Positions 37,109 to 47,812 are shown, counted from the stretch's first letter. The stretch: 64,000 bases of DNA from Asterias rubens (GCF_902459465.1 NC_047062.1:5210501-5274500); one strand, 5' to 3'. Notes: generated by a model from the letters alone, not told the origin. Made by a program: numbers and translations.

Positions 37109-37124
37109 TGAGAAAAAAAAAAGG
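37109..37124 (-). terminator. Poly-T RNA polymerase III terminator of tRNA-Tyr
   Basis: Nine to ten nucleotides after the tRNA 3' end, the minus strand carries an uninterrupted run of about ten T bases (an A-run on the plus strand), sufficient for Pol III termination. Confidence 0.75.
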
Positions 37125-37132
37125 AACGGTTC

Positions 37133-37220
37133 TCCTTCGAGCCGGATTCGAACCAGCGACCTATGGATATCAATTGAACTCATCTACAGTCCACCGCTCT
37201 ACCAACTGAGCTATCGAAGG
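37133..37220 (-). tRNA. tRNA-Tyr (GTA anticodon) with a 15-nt intron
   Basis: The minus strand folds into a full cloverleaf. The acceptor stem is CCTTCGA/TCGAAGG with discriminator A. The D arm is GCTC AGTTGGTA GAGC, the anticodon stem GTGGA/TCCAT (one G-T pair), and the T arm GCTGG TTCGAAT CCGGC. The loop reads CTGTAG, placing GTA as anticodon. A 15-nt intron (37183-37169) follows the base 3' to the anticodon, the standard position. Without it the length is 73 nt. A run of T bases follows on the minus strand, the usual RNA polymerase III stop. A- and B-boxes are intact, so the gene should be functional. Confidence 0.95.
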
Positions 37221-37569
37221 GACGATGTCAGAGAAGGGATTTACAAAATTATATACCATGCATTAAATAATTGGTAATCGCAATTTTCTATTTCCAGTAA
37301 AATAAATGTGATCTCTTGAAAATTACATAAGTTGAAAGTTACTTTTACTCATTTGAGTGACATGAAAAACCGTATTTCGTGTCAACAAAATCTTCTAATG
37401 TAATGGCGTAGACTTAATGGATTACCCATGATTCAACGCGATTCCCGCTTTCTTGAAAAAAAAAAAAAAAACATGGCGGAAGATGTTAGGCACGAAGACA
37501 ACAGCTCCGTGTTATGATTTTGTTATTGTTGCAGAATCTTGAGGGTTTCGTGTGAGTGGAGTGTAGTGC

Positions 37570-39371
37570 ATGAGCATGGAGGATTCGGAAAAAACTCCGG
37601 AAGGCAACGCAATGGATATTGTGTCGATGGCATTTTCAGATGTTTCGGGAAACGGGGATTTGATGGAGGTAGTTACCGCTGTTTCTGACCCCGTAGCGGA
37701 CGGCCAAGTCACCGTCACCGAAGACGGTGATCATAACGTGCATTGTGTGGAGAGCCAAGTCGAGGAGGAAGTCTTAAATCAAGGGGATTTAGAACAGCCC
37801 AGACAGATTGAGATCCCCCTTCCCCATAATGCTATAATCACCGTGAATGATCAGGGGGAGCAAATCATTGAATTCCCACAAGTTGTGACACAGGATCCTG
37901 ATGAAAATTGTGTGATTATTGAGCAGCAGCCTGATCAAACCTGCCAAACTTCAACGAGTGATCTGCAGCCAGTGCCCCAAGAAGGAGGTGAAGGGGTATT
38001 GGCTCATCATATATCCGAAGGCGGGAATGGTTTAGAAACCCTAACATTTCATGACCAAGGGCAAGATGTTGTGGACGAACCATGTGTGGTACCGGTAACC
38101 ATATCGCTTACTGATGTACAAAAGATTCAGGAAGCTGTCAGCAGTGCCGTGCCTGACAACATCATTTCCAATGATGCCAGAACAAATCAAGTCCCACACG
38201 GCCATGTGGTAACAACAGGCATATCGGGTCTCTCCGCCAATTCATTGCTCGGTTCATTCGCGAATATTATTCACACTTCAACAGTGTTGTCGAACTCGAA
38301 CAATGTATCGCAAAGCAGCAGTTCAGCTTTCGCTTCTCCTGCCAGTGCCAGCACAACTACCACAAACAAAACCCCCACTGCTGGTGGATCCGTGATGTCA
38401 AGCAGTCCAACCCCTTCAGCCCAGTTCATCCACAATGGGACAAACCTGCAGCAAATCAATCTTAACGATGCTGTCTTACCCCAGACAAGCCTGAGCCAAT
38501 CTGTATTAAACAATTTACAACCAGTCAGTGGAAGTCGGTCAGTACTTAATAATGCTAACAGCAATATCGTCAACCTTACGGCGCAAAGTCAGAAGCCTGA
38601 TTCCACTACACTTGGGAATCGCAGCGTCTTCTCTCCAATGACCCTGACAATTCGAACCCCTCCTGGGTCACCTGCAGTTAATCAAACACTCATCAATAGT
38701 ATTGTTAACAATACAGAAGTCCAAGCTCTACTGAAACGTAATCCCGGGCAGCCCATCACAATTGTTAGAGTTCCTGAAGATCCGTACGAAAAAAGAAATA
38801 GACTCGGGCTGAACGCAAAAATAATAACAACAAACAGTAGTACGTTTAATACACCAACAAACAGACCTGGCCGAGCTCGGAAAGATGTAACCATGCTTGG
38901 AAACAACTCGGCTGCAAAAACATTCGCCGGTAAAAAACGCAAAAGGCAACCAGGGACAAAAGTCCCCAAGAAAGAAGTAGAGTATGTACCCCCACCAGGA
39001 TGGAAACCGGTGAAATCTCGCACCCGTTCGGGTCGCATATCCCGTCCCCCTTTGTACCGGACTGAAAATTTTCGCACCCTTCCGCTTGTTGACAGGCAAG
39101 ATAGTCAACCATCCGATGATGAAGAATTATCAGATCTCGAGCCAGCTGAACCAGTGACGACAACGCAGGGTGGGCGCCTGAAGAGCTTCAAATGTCGGAG
39201 TTGTAGTAAAGCTTACATCGGCCGGGCGGGTCTTGCACGACACCTTATGGCCGAGCCTCTACATGGAAGTATTGAGGAATATGAACAGTCGGAGCCGACA
39301 ACGTCATCAAAAGCAGAGTCGCCTTCTGTGGATGGTGTTTCTAATAATAAACCTGCTGATCAGACAAACAG
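37570..39371 (+). CDS. ZNF839: ZNF839-like exon 1 (N-terminal region and zinc finger)
   Basis: The first in-frame ATG (MSMEDSEKTPEG) is used; a second ATG lies two codons on. The exon contains nearly 600 residues including the finger. It ends AG before GTTATT, a weak donor, but the phase to exon 2 fits exactly. Read-through into the intron would add 12 residues and stop, giving a 613-residue protein that keeps the finger. Confidence 0.88.
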
Positions 39372-42300
39372 GTTATTTTATTGTTCACTGTTTTTCTCCG
39401 TTTTTTATTAATCATTTATTTTCTTTTTTCTGTGCCTTTAAAAGTCAAATACTGGAAGAAAAACTTCAGGATGGAAAATCATGTACAAATTTTTGAGAAG
39501 AACAACAGAGTTTTATTGAAAGGGTGGTTACTGGTGGCTTGGAGTTCAATTTTTGAGAGGGCAAGGCCAGCTAAATGTTTTGCAAAAGGCGCATTAAAAA
39601 ATCTGTTGTAGGGGCACCAAGGCCAACGCCAGTGCAACAGAGGCCATGGATTCCATGTTATTCCAGACCTGTAACAGGAGAAAGCGTTGTTGCACCATGC
39701 CCACAAAATGGATAGTTCTATATCTGGACAGTACTAAGTTCACTTATAAAAAATACGCAAACAAGCCTGTTAATGACCTCAAGTCTAGACCCTAGTGGAG
39801 TCTCTCTCAGGCTGAACAACAACACAACACAACACACTGTACAATGTGTGTTGCATTGTCATGTAGCCTTTGACTCTGATTTTTGTCATATATACCATCT
39901 GTACTTTTGCTGTTTTTAGTAGAAAATACTGTGTAAACAAATAATTTGCTAAGCAAACAATTTTGGGAGCACCAGTTGAAACAATATTAAAAATTGTTGA
40001 ATGTTGGCTGGTAGCTTGTTTCTCGCGGTAGCAAGGTTTTTCTGTGCTTAGGAAGTTGTTATGCTTACTACAGGCTTTATGAAATTGAGCCCTGTTTGCA
40101 AGTTCCTCATTTATTATTAACAATCTCACTTAAATCATATGAAACGTAGGATCACATTGTTTATAGAAACACCATTGACTCTTTTGATTTTCTTATTTTA
40201 TCAGTGAGGATGCCGATAATCGCCTGTTGGAAGACTCCAAAAGCCCTGTCACTGGTCCCCCATCGCCAGATAAGCAACCAGAAACAATAGAGATTGATAC
40301 CACTGAGTCCGCCAAAGATGATACGCCAACAAAGCGCAGGAAAGGCCGACCACCATTCAGGCCTGTAATGACGGAGACTATGTTAAACATCAGAAAGAAG
40401 GAAAAACAGAAAGAAAGCTTGAGAAATGTGAGACAACAATCAGTAGTTTAACATTAACCCTCTTACTCTTGATCTTATTTTACAATGAGTAGGCAAAGTA
40501 GGTAAGTAGGTAGTTTTTACAGGCCTGTATGCTGCGTTCTTGAACGGGCAAGGGCCCCAAGGCATTTTCTCCGGGTTAAAGGGCACCCTTTGAGGAAAAT
40601 ATTAATTTCTACTGGAGCATTTCAAGGGCACCAAGGCAATGACCAGGGGGCATGCAGTCAATTGCCTTTATTGCCTCTGTGAAGTATCAGGCCTGAGTGT
40701 GGATTTTTAAACAAGCATTTTAACAACTCGACACCAAACCGAATGGAATCTGATGGTATGGTTCATGCCCTTGTCTTAATGTGGAGTATGGTTCATTTGT
40801 ACAATACTGACATTGAGGTCTTTCATGTGAAGTATCCAAATCCCACAATGAAATTGCTCCATCCTTTTCCCTCTTTTGAACTTTCATTCATAAATACCTC
40901 GGACAGTTTCGCTATTCCTATTGGTGGAGAGCGCGTCACATGGGTGTGTATAAAACCTTTGTTTATTACCAGTAAAAAGTGTTGAAACATGGGCGTGACG
41001 TGCGAGCTTGCACCTGTGCTTGTAAGACAGATTCTTCATTCCAATTGGTCGAGAGCAACAGCTGAAACAGTTGTGCCACATCACGCGATACTTATAAGGA
41101 GTTGTTTACCCGAGGGCCTTACCATTTCATAGCTGAAGGGGTGTTGTGTTGAAAGAAATCATTGAACAGTATAATTTTTGCATTTATTTTACTTTTTGAC
41201 CAAAAAGTGTTGATGTTTTTTGACCGAAAAGGTATTTATGAATAGGAATCAAAGAGTGTTGAATCGGTTTTCAACTTGTGGTTTAAACCCGCCGAGGCCT
41301 GGTTCTTGATAATTTACCCTGACTTCGTCTCAGTAAAATTATCAAGAACCAGACATTGATTCCCTTAGTATAACTGGTTTAATTTGTGTTCATACCCACC
41401 ATGGCCAACACTGTTCCGGGTTTGCCATTAACTTTTTAAGTGACTGGCCAGCAGGACCAGCTAGCTTGTCATTTCACTAGCCCATCACCTTTTTCAATGG
41501 TCTATATTTTCAAATGAAATAGTGAAGTTTTTTAAACTGAACTAGCTAGCCGGACTACTTGGAGTGAATTTTGACTGGCCCTCAGGTGTTTTAACTGGTA
41601 TTTGGCCAGAGGACCTCTGTTAAAGGAACACGTTGCCTTTGATCGGACGAGTTGGTCTTTTAAAAGCGTTTGAAACCGTTTGTTATGAAATGCATATGGT
41701 TAGAGAGATGTTTTAAAAGTAGAATATAATGATCCACACAAGTATCACTCAAAATTGCACGGTTTTCCTTTTACGTCGCGAACTATCACGGTCGGCCATT
41801 TATGGGAGCAAAAATTTGTCTCCCATAAATGGCCGACTGTGTTAGTCGACGAGGTAAAAAGAAAACCACGCAATTTCGAGGCATATTTGTGTGGATCATT
41901 GTATTCTACTTTTACATCATCTTTCTAACCACATGCATTTTATAACAAACGGTTACAGAACGCTTATCAAAGACCAACTCGTCCGATCCAAGGCAACGTG
42001 TTCCTTTAAGGGAGAACGCTTTTGTTCCAAAGGAACCTCTTAAAAGAAAATCATCTCTGCGAGCCTTTTCCAAATCATTGTTTTTATTCTGCTTACATGT
42101 AGTTTTCCTGTATCATTTTCAACAACAGACATTGGGCTTTTTAAGCAATGAGGACTTAATGGACGTGTGTCTGCCACGTCTGGCCAGCACCCTTTCCCCG
42201 TGGGAGTTTCTCCTCAGTAAGGCAGAGATGACCAAGGACAACTCGTCAGAGGTGCTCAAGGTTCTACAGCTGTTTGAAGAACTGGTGTCAGAGGTCAGGG

Positions 42301-45300
42301 AGATGGCTTTGAATTGCTTAGAGAAGGTATGTTAAAGAGTTCATAGTTGTGGATCGATAAAATGGCTGAATGGGAAGCAGGCATTTGAAATTTCTGTGTT
42401 TACGCAGATATCCAGTAGGAGTGTTGATTGTGTATGGTGTTGATGCACCACAATATACCACATGACACATTGCAGGCCGGAAACGTGGTTGATATTGAAT
42501 GGTCAGACAGTAGGAGGGTTGATTGTGTACTGTTTAGATGCACCACAATACTACACTACGTGTTGCAGGCTGGCATTACTCAAAACTACAATGGATGATG
42601 TTGAATAGTCAGACAGTAGGAGGGTTGCCTGCATTCTGTATAGATTCGTTCACCCCAGTGGATGGCATTGAATGGTCAGAGGGTTAAACAATACAGAACA
42701 ACCCAGTAGAGCTTGAAGTATAATTATTCAGATATAAATAAGTAAATAAAAAAACAAAAAAACATTGATACAACACAAAGATAATTTTAATTTGGTTATA
42801 ACTTTGTTGGCGAACTTAGGTGGTGAATTTAAGAGAACTTTGAAAGATTCATTTGAAAAAATACATCTTATATTAAAGTTTAAGAAACATATTACAAAAT
42901 ATTAATTTTGGTTTTTACCCATGATACACCGATGTGTGTTACTGTTAGCACTGTATACTCGGTACTTTCCCGAGTCCTGTGAAAAAAATATCACAAGCAT
43001 GTTACTCGGGTGGGATTCGGGATGTGATATTTTTTCACAGGACTCGGGGGGAAAGTACTGAGTATACAGTGCTTACACACATCGGTGTATGGGTAAAAAC
43101 CAAAATTATTATCTTTATCTTTATCCCCGATGCAAATTTAACATCTCTTATATCGTTGCGGTACCCGCTGCCAAAACATAGGATTCGAACTGCCTCTAGC
43201 TACCGGGCAACATTCGGTAGTCTAGTTGGTAAGACACTGCTCTAGAATTGCAAGGGTCGTGGGTTCGAATCCCACCCGAGTAACATGCCTGTGATATTTT
43301 TTCACAGGACTCAGGGAAAGCACTGAGTATACAGTGCTAACACACTTCGGTGTATGGGTAAAAACCAAAATTAATATTCTTTATCCCCGATGCAAATTTA
43401 ACATCTCTTATATATTACAAAATGTTGTATTCCTTTTCTCTCCAGGCGGACGACAATGAGCAGGACACGGAAGGAATATTCCTGGATGAGGATGATGACT
43501 TGGCTCGCGTCCTAGACTTTGAAAAAGGCTGGTATAAAGTTAGCGAACCCCCACCAGGGGCTACGGACGCACCCTTCAGGTTAGCTTCAAAACACATGGA
43601 CTTAGATGTCAGACTTAAATCTCATTTAGCTTTTGAGAAAGATTCACTAGGGTCGAAATGTCATACCATCAACTTATATAGTGCAATTCAAAAGAATGAT
43701 CATTACGCTTCAAACATTATTACCCCCCTGGTCACTGGGCAATATATTTCAGTCCTTAAACCATCTCAGCTGTCTTTGGAGTAAACAGACTGTGCTGCCA
43801 ATTATGTAGCCCACCAAGCAAATTCAATTACAAGAACCATCTCTGCCCTCAAGGTACCCATTAACCCCTTTTTGTTTTGTAAATGTTTCTCTTTTTATGA
43901 GCAAGGTCTGGGAAGGAACATCTTTTTGATGGAAAGTTTTTTTCACTTTTCCCTTTCCCTGGACGGCCTCTGCTTGATAAAATAATTATTGAAGAATTAA
44001 AATAAAATAAATAAATGAAAATTATTGTAAACTTTAGGTATAAGCTGTTAGAAGCAGAGGGCATCGCCAGCACCTTGAAGAGAACAGTTGAGGTCATCTC
44101 CAAGGATAACGTCAAAGATTCCGGAGAACCTGAGATGAAAAAGATGAGACTTGAGAAGGATCAGGTATGTGTTGCCTTGACCACCCAGTGTTCTCTCCCC
44201 CATACAGAGCATGTCAGGAATTATTAATTTCATAAAACTCATCAAATTAAAACCATTTATTATGCTCCAGAATAAACATTACAGCATTTTCAAGCAAGAT
44301 TAACACCAAGTGAAAAATATTCCCAAGATATTGATTCAATTCTGCGTGCTGCTGCCAATTCTCATTTTTTTTAAATCCTTGTAAGAACCCTGCCTCCTTG
44401 ACGACTACTTTCAGTTCCAACACTTGGGTTTGTTGCAGTTTGATGGATCCCTGTGCAAGTCTTGCACATATCAAACATACAAAAACAAATCAAACAAATA
44501 CTACAGTTTATTTTATGAAATCAAACCTTCATTTTAATTTCTATTTTTGAAAAAGAAATTGCTCATAGCAATTTGTAGCAGGTCGGTGAATTTGTGGATG
44601 TCTGTTGTCAAGCCATGAACCCCAAAGGAACTACCAAACAAATAATTAATAGCCTGGTAACCAAAATTTAGGAACGTTTTTCTTTTATTTGATAATCTCG
44701 TGATGCTTGTTAGTACTTTGTCATTTTGGTTGATTTACTCTGATCACAAATATCATTTTTGGTATCTTCGCGTCAGGCCTCTGTTTTCCCACAAAAGCCG
44801 GAAGCATCTCCAGAGGGTGGGACCTCCATCTTGCAGTCAGTCAGCAATCATGCCAAAGAAGAAGGCAATGCTAGCAGTGAATCATCAGTAAAGACAGGAG
44901 AACTAAACACGGAGAAGGAATCAGGACTTGAGTCGGATCAGCTGGAGGTGAATCAGTGATTTAAAAATTAAGAAGAAATCAGTTTGTGAATTATTTTATA
45001 TTCATTTTGGTTTTACCCATATACACTGATGTGTGTTAGCACTGTAAACATGAGCTTGCGCACCCAACATGCGAAGACAGCCGGTTTTAAACAGTTTTAG
45101 CTATGTCTTTATCAGTCGTTTAAACACCCAAAAGTGATGTGCTCTCCACCAATAGGAATAGCGAAACTGTCTGGGGTGTTTATGAATACTGTTTTAACTA
45201 AACTCTTCATTTTTGTTTACAGTATTAAACAACGCTTTTTGCACCCAATCTTCTTTTTAATGACAGACAACCTCGCCTAACTTGAAGACAAATCAAGAAA

Positions 45301-46849
45301 GTGACGCATCTCGGATCATAACAGCCGTAAACCCAAGTGCACAGACATCTGACACCATAACCCCCATGGATCAAGAACAGCCAACCGGGACAGAGCCATC
45401 TACAGTGCATAACCAGGCCTCAGGCATCACAGAACCATCTACACAGGCACAGTCCTCCACCCTGGTGACTCCTCTGGATTCAGAGCAGCACACTACTATT
45501 GAAGAGATGGGCGAGAGCTCTGGCGGGAAGCAGTGGGTGGAGGAGGGCGCAGCCATTCCCTCGGAGATTGGCGTGGAGTTTGTTCAGAGGGCGGAAGAGC
45601 TTTCAGCCCTCGCTGCATCTGCTACTGATGACCAGGGTGAAATGAAGGTATGAGCATGTAACTTTAACTAGGGTTTGCCCATAACCTTTTAGTGACTAGC
45701 TAGTGGGATCGGTTAGCTTGTCATTTCACTTGTCCGCCAGCTTTTTCACTACCTTATGAGTAGTGTTGTGGCTAGACCATCTTTAGTGGTGGGCTCTAAT
45801 TCCAATTTAGTCCTCCAAGGGCAAACATTTCAACAGAGTTGTTCATGTTTAGATATGGGGACATCATTGCTACACACTACAGTGCAATCTGTGAGAAATC
45901 TGTGCTGGGCAGCACAATGTATTTTGCTCAGAGAGCTGGGCGAAATGTGTTAGTTCTGGCCAGGCCCGCCTGTCCATGATTCATACTCAATAGGGATGCC
46001 TTTCAACACTGAATTAGCCAGCCAAACCATTTGGAAACAATTTTGACTGGTCTTGGGTTGATATGTTTACCTGGTTAACCCTTTAGCACGCATAATGTGC
46101 GGAGGCGCCCTGCGTATAGACCGTATTGAATATGACGTCACCGTTCAAATATTTGCCCTACAAGATGGCGTCTGCGAGCGTGTGCGTGTGTGTGTGTGTG
46201 CTTGTGCCGTAGAAATTAAGCCGGGAACGCTGCGTGCTGCATGTTTCTTTAATGTACGCGTGTAGACGTGCATATGGTTTGACCTACAAGATGGCGACTT
46301 TCATAGCAAAAAAGGGGTTATTAAATACGGTCTATTACCACGCATACCGCCCGCATGCGCCCACGCAGTTTGACATGGGTTAACCAGTTAATCGCAAACA
46401 AATGTTGAAACGATCAGACTCTGCTGTGTTCATCCAGGTAAGCCCCTGGCATGAACTAAGTGATGTCAACTTACCAAAGCACTCATTAGGCTAAAATCTT
46501 TGAGCAAGACAGTTCAATAATTGTTGTGCCATACTTGTTAATTGACTAACACCTACTCTTAACAGCACTTAAATGAACAAGTCAATAATGTTACTTCCTT
46601 TCAAAAAAGACTATGCACACTTCATTCTAATTGTTCATACTTTTGTTCTAGGATGCGCATCATCCTGAGCAGGCCCATCAAGAAGAGACGTCGGTTGTAG
46701 TCCCAGAGGGAAGCACCATCATGCAAATGCAAGACGGAACTTTCCTCGTCCAGCGGCCAGACGGTACAGCCATGCAGATTCACACTCCAGAGGGAATGAC
46801 CATCGAGACGGTGCAAGAGTTATTATCAATGGAGGTCGGACAAGGGTAA
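37570..46849 (+). CDS. ZNF839: ZNF839-like nuclear zinc-finger protein, full gene span (8 exons, 1077 aa)
   Basis: Joining 37570-39371, 40205-40427, 42129-42326, 43446-43579, 44038-44164, 44777-44947, 45267-45647 and 46652-46849 gives a continuous 1077-codon frame. The N-terminal 440 residues are acidic, then Ser/Thr/Asn/Gln-rich, as in disordered regulators. A basic cluster KKRKR at about 455-459 may be a nuclear localisation signal. A block EVEYVPPPGWKPVKSRTRSG precedes one zinc finger: Cys542, Cys545, His558, His565, with six residues between the histidines. A KRRKGRPP AT-hook-like motif sits at 644-651. The segment 676-741 (TLGFLSNEDLMD onward) is helical. The C-terminus repeats Pro-Asp/Glu-Gly motifs. 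This order fits ZNF839, a poorly characterised vertebrate nuclear protein. The assignment is from memory of the family and was not searched. Confidence 0.85.
39372..40204 (+). other. ZNF839-like intron 1
   Basis: Contains a palindromic TTGCTTAGCA-type repeat near 39940-40092 and a 'GGCACCAAGGC' repeat near 39555-39680. No additional exon is apparent. Confidence 0.45.
40205..40427 (+). CDS. ZNF839: ZNF839-like exon 2 (AT-hook-like motif)
   Basis: The acceptor is TTTTATCAG. It completes Ser601 and encodes EDADNRLLEDSKSP, the basic KRRKGRPPFRP segment and a charged RKKEKQKESLRN helix. It ends phase 0 at donor GTGAGA. Confidence 0.85.
40880..41360. mobile_element. Composite fold-back repeat
   Basis: Contains CAGTTTCGCTATTCCTATTG, then GTGTTGAAACATGGGCGTGA, then a hairpin GGCCTGGTTCTTGATAATTT/AAATTATCAAGAACCAG at about 41295-41353. 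The same modules, in inverted order and orientation, recur at 63690-63945. The CCAATAGGAATAGCGAAACT module alone occurs at 45148 and 54759. Confidence 0.5.
41620..42009. mobile_element. 390-bp near-perfect palindromic MITE with TTAA ends
   Basis: Starts TTAAAGGAACACGTTGCCTT and ends AAGGCAACGTGTTCCTTTAA. The two arms match along about 180 bp each, meeting at GCCATTTATGGGAGC/CTCCCATAAATGGC. No coding frame is present. The TTAA at both ends suggests a piggyBac-type target site. Confidence 0.8.
42129..42326 (+). CDS. ZNF839: ZNF839-like exon 3 (conserved helical segment)
   Basis: Encodes TLGFLSNEDLMDVCLPRL, SPWEFLLSKAE, and a leucine-rich ELVSEVREMALNCLEK helix. The frame is phase 0 on both sides, with donor GTATGT. 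Confidence 0.87.
42905..43110. repeat. Inverted pair of truncated SINE copies (family S)
   Basis: The minus-oriented piece runs TTTTGGTTTTTACCCATGAT to GTTACTCGGGTGGGATTCGG. The plus-oriented piece begins GATGTGATATTTTTTCACAG and ends GTGTATGGGTAAAAACCAAA. Together they form a nearly uninterrupted hairpin with arms of about 90 bp. Both stop at the tRNA B-box region. Confidence 0.75.
43200..43414 (+). mobile_element. tRNA-headed SINE (family S), full-length copy
   Basis: The head has GGTAGTCTAGTTGGTAAGAC (A-box) and GGTCGTGGGTTCGAATCCCA (B-box). The body has a TTTTTTCACAGGACTC hairpin and CAGTGCTAACACACTTCGG. The tail ends TTTATCCCCGATGCAAATTT and AACATCTCTTATA. A shared upstream segment (CGGTACCCGCTGCCAAAACA) precedes it. 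Confidence 0.7.
43446..43579 (+). CDS. ZNF839: ZNF839-like exon 4 (acidic segment)
   Basis: Encodes the acidic ADDNEQDTEGIFLDEDDDLA and EPPPGATDAPFR. The acceptor is TTTTCTCTCCAG. It ends AG at donor GTTAGC. Confidence 0.85.
44038..44164 (+). CDS. ZNF839: ZNF839-like exon 5
   Basis: Completes Arg786, then YKLLEAEGIASTLKRTVEVI and a charged EMKKMRLEKDQ end. Phase 0 at donor GTATGT. Confidence 0.83.
44777..44947 (+). CDS. ZNF839: ZNF839-like exon 6 (Ser/Glu-rich)
   Basis: Encodes ASVFPQKPEASPEGG and a Ser/Glu-rich tail ESGLESDQLE. It is phase 0 on both sides and could be skipped without a frameshift. Confidence 0.78.
45267..45647 (+). CDS. ZNF839: ZNF839-like exon 7 (Thr/Gln/Ser-rich)
   Basis: Low-complexity sequence with several TP and TEPST motifs, then EIGVEFVQRAEELSALAAS. 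Phase 0 on both sides, donor GTATGA. Confidence 0.82.
45648..46651 (+). other. ZNF839-like intron 7
   Basis: Contains two parts of a dispersed repeat (45671-45745 and about 46005-46078, related to 41405-41612) separated by about 260 bp of other sequence, then a GC-richer block with CGCATG motifs and a short (GT)n tract near 46179-46200. Confidence 0.5.
46652..46849 (+). CDS. ZNF839: ZNF839-like exon 8 (C-terminus)
   Basis: Encodes VVVPEGSTIMQMQDGTFLVQ and RPDGTAMQIHTPEGMTIETV, a beta-repeat-like block, ending SMEVGQG and TAA at 46847-46849. The acceptor is CTTTTGTTCTAG. Confidence 0.85.
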   Translation, partial: DAHHPEQAHQEETSVVVPEGSTIMQMQDGTFLVQRPDGTAMQIHTPEGMTIETVQELLSMEVGQG

Positions 46850-47392
46850 CACCCCCATTGGATTTTACAATGAGACCTATATATTGTTCACAAACACAAC
46901 CTCCGCAGTTGAATGATTTTAAGTAGTGTACCAAGAGTAGAAGGGTTAAGAGTTGAATTTTAGTGGATGTACACTTACATTTTCCGTCAGACAATGGCCG
47001 ATTAGCTGTACAAGCAAAATATTTGGGTTTGGTTTAAAGAAAATATAAAACTACTCATGACAAACATTTATGAATGGATCGTAGAGCTATGAGGATGTTC
47101 ATAAATGAAGAGGAAAAAGTAGACAAACCGGGTAGATTTCCACTTTGTACGCAATCTTAAGCATTGGCCTATGCCAGGTTTGTCTGCTGCCAGGTTTGTC
47201 TGCTGCCCTCTAGTGTTGTAATAGTGACTGTGTGGTTGTACAGGAAATATAATCAATATCTGAAAGTTTGTAAGATGGTAGATTCTCAAAGGTTGGGTCA
47301 TAGATTGGTTAGTACTTTACCAAATTTATTACCAAAGACTTACTTGGTGCTGTTGGTTGTATAATTTATTTTGAGAAAAGATTCCCTTCAAA

Positions 47393-47812
47393 GTAATAAT
47401 ATAATAATAATAATATCAAAGTCTTATATAGCGCAGGTATCTACCAAACAAGGTACTCAAGGCGCTGAGTATATACAGACTTTCAGAAAGGTTTATTGCA
47501 GTGATGAATTTTGAGACCCAATTAGTTAGCACCTTATAAGGGTTTTACAAGGTGCTACGGCGCATTAAGCAGCCACAGCCAGGAACACCGGGGCGAGCCC
47601 CTTCTCTTTTCGATAAGTGCACTGGGTTCTTTTACATGCGTTACACAACACATGGGACCAACGGCTTTACGTCCCATCCGAAGGACGAAGCAATGGTCAA
47701 GTGTCTTGCTTAAGGACACAAGTGTCACCACTGGGGATTCGAACCCACACTCTGCTGACCAGAAACACCAGAGTTTGAACTCGGTGATCTTAACCGCTCG
47801 GCCACGACCACT
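47393..47812 (-). mobile_element. tRNA-headed SINE with ATT-repeat tail
   Basis: On the minus strand the head reads GTGGCCGAGCGGTTAAGATC (A-box, Leu/Ser-like) and GTGTGGGTTCGAATCCCCAG (B-box). A long body follows, with CCTTAAGCAAGACACTTGAC and GGATGGGACGTAAAGCCGTT. It ends in GCGCTATATAAGACTTTGAT and an (ATT)n tail. About 420 bp. This architecture is typical of broadly distributed marine-invertebrate SINEs. Confidence 0.8.

Larger units (their letters stand above)
35069..37569. other. Divergent intergenic interval (SLC16-like and ZNF839-like 5' ends)
   Basis: The two genes are head to head and about 2.5 kb apart. The interval holds a tRNA-Tyr gene (37133-37220). No TATA-type promoter stood out for either protein gene. 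The stretch 35140-36900 shows no supported gene. Confidence 0.55.
40428..42128 (+). other. ZNF839-like intron 2
   Basis: Filled with repeats: a GGCACCAAGGCAA-type repeat (about 40545-40695), a composite fold-back element (40880-41360), a dispersed repeat related to 45671-46078 (41405-41612), and a 390-bp palindrome (41620-42009). Confidence 0.55.
42327..43445 (+). other. ZNF839-like intron 3
   Basis: Contains a degenerate tandem block (42407-42690, AGTAGGAG(G/T)GTTG recurring at 42414, 42509 and 42615) and three abutting SINE pieces (42905-43414), two of them inverted relative to each other. Confidence 0.6.
43580..45266 (+). other. ZNF839-like introns 4 to 6 (excluding exons 5 and 6)
   Basis: Short introns. 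A SINE tail fragment lies at about 45003-45047 (minus) and the CACCAATAGGAATAGCGAAA module at about 45146-45200. A GTAGCCCACCAAGC-type SINE fragment lies near 43800-43862. No further exon was seen. Confidence 0.45.

Noticed and set aside
38271-39163. Minus-strand frames opposite ZNF839-like exon 1
   Set aside because: Antisense shadows; no domain and no splice support.
47745-47812. tRNA-Leu or tRNA-Ser gene on the minus strand
   Set aside because: The tRNA-like part continues into a 350-bp body with an ATT-repeat tail and lacks a paired acceptor stem, so it is a SINE.
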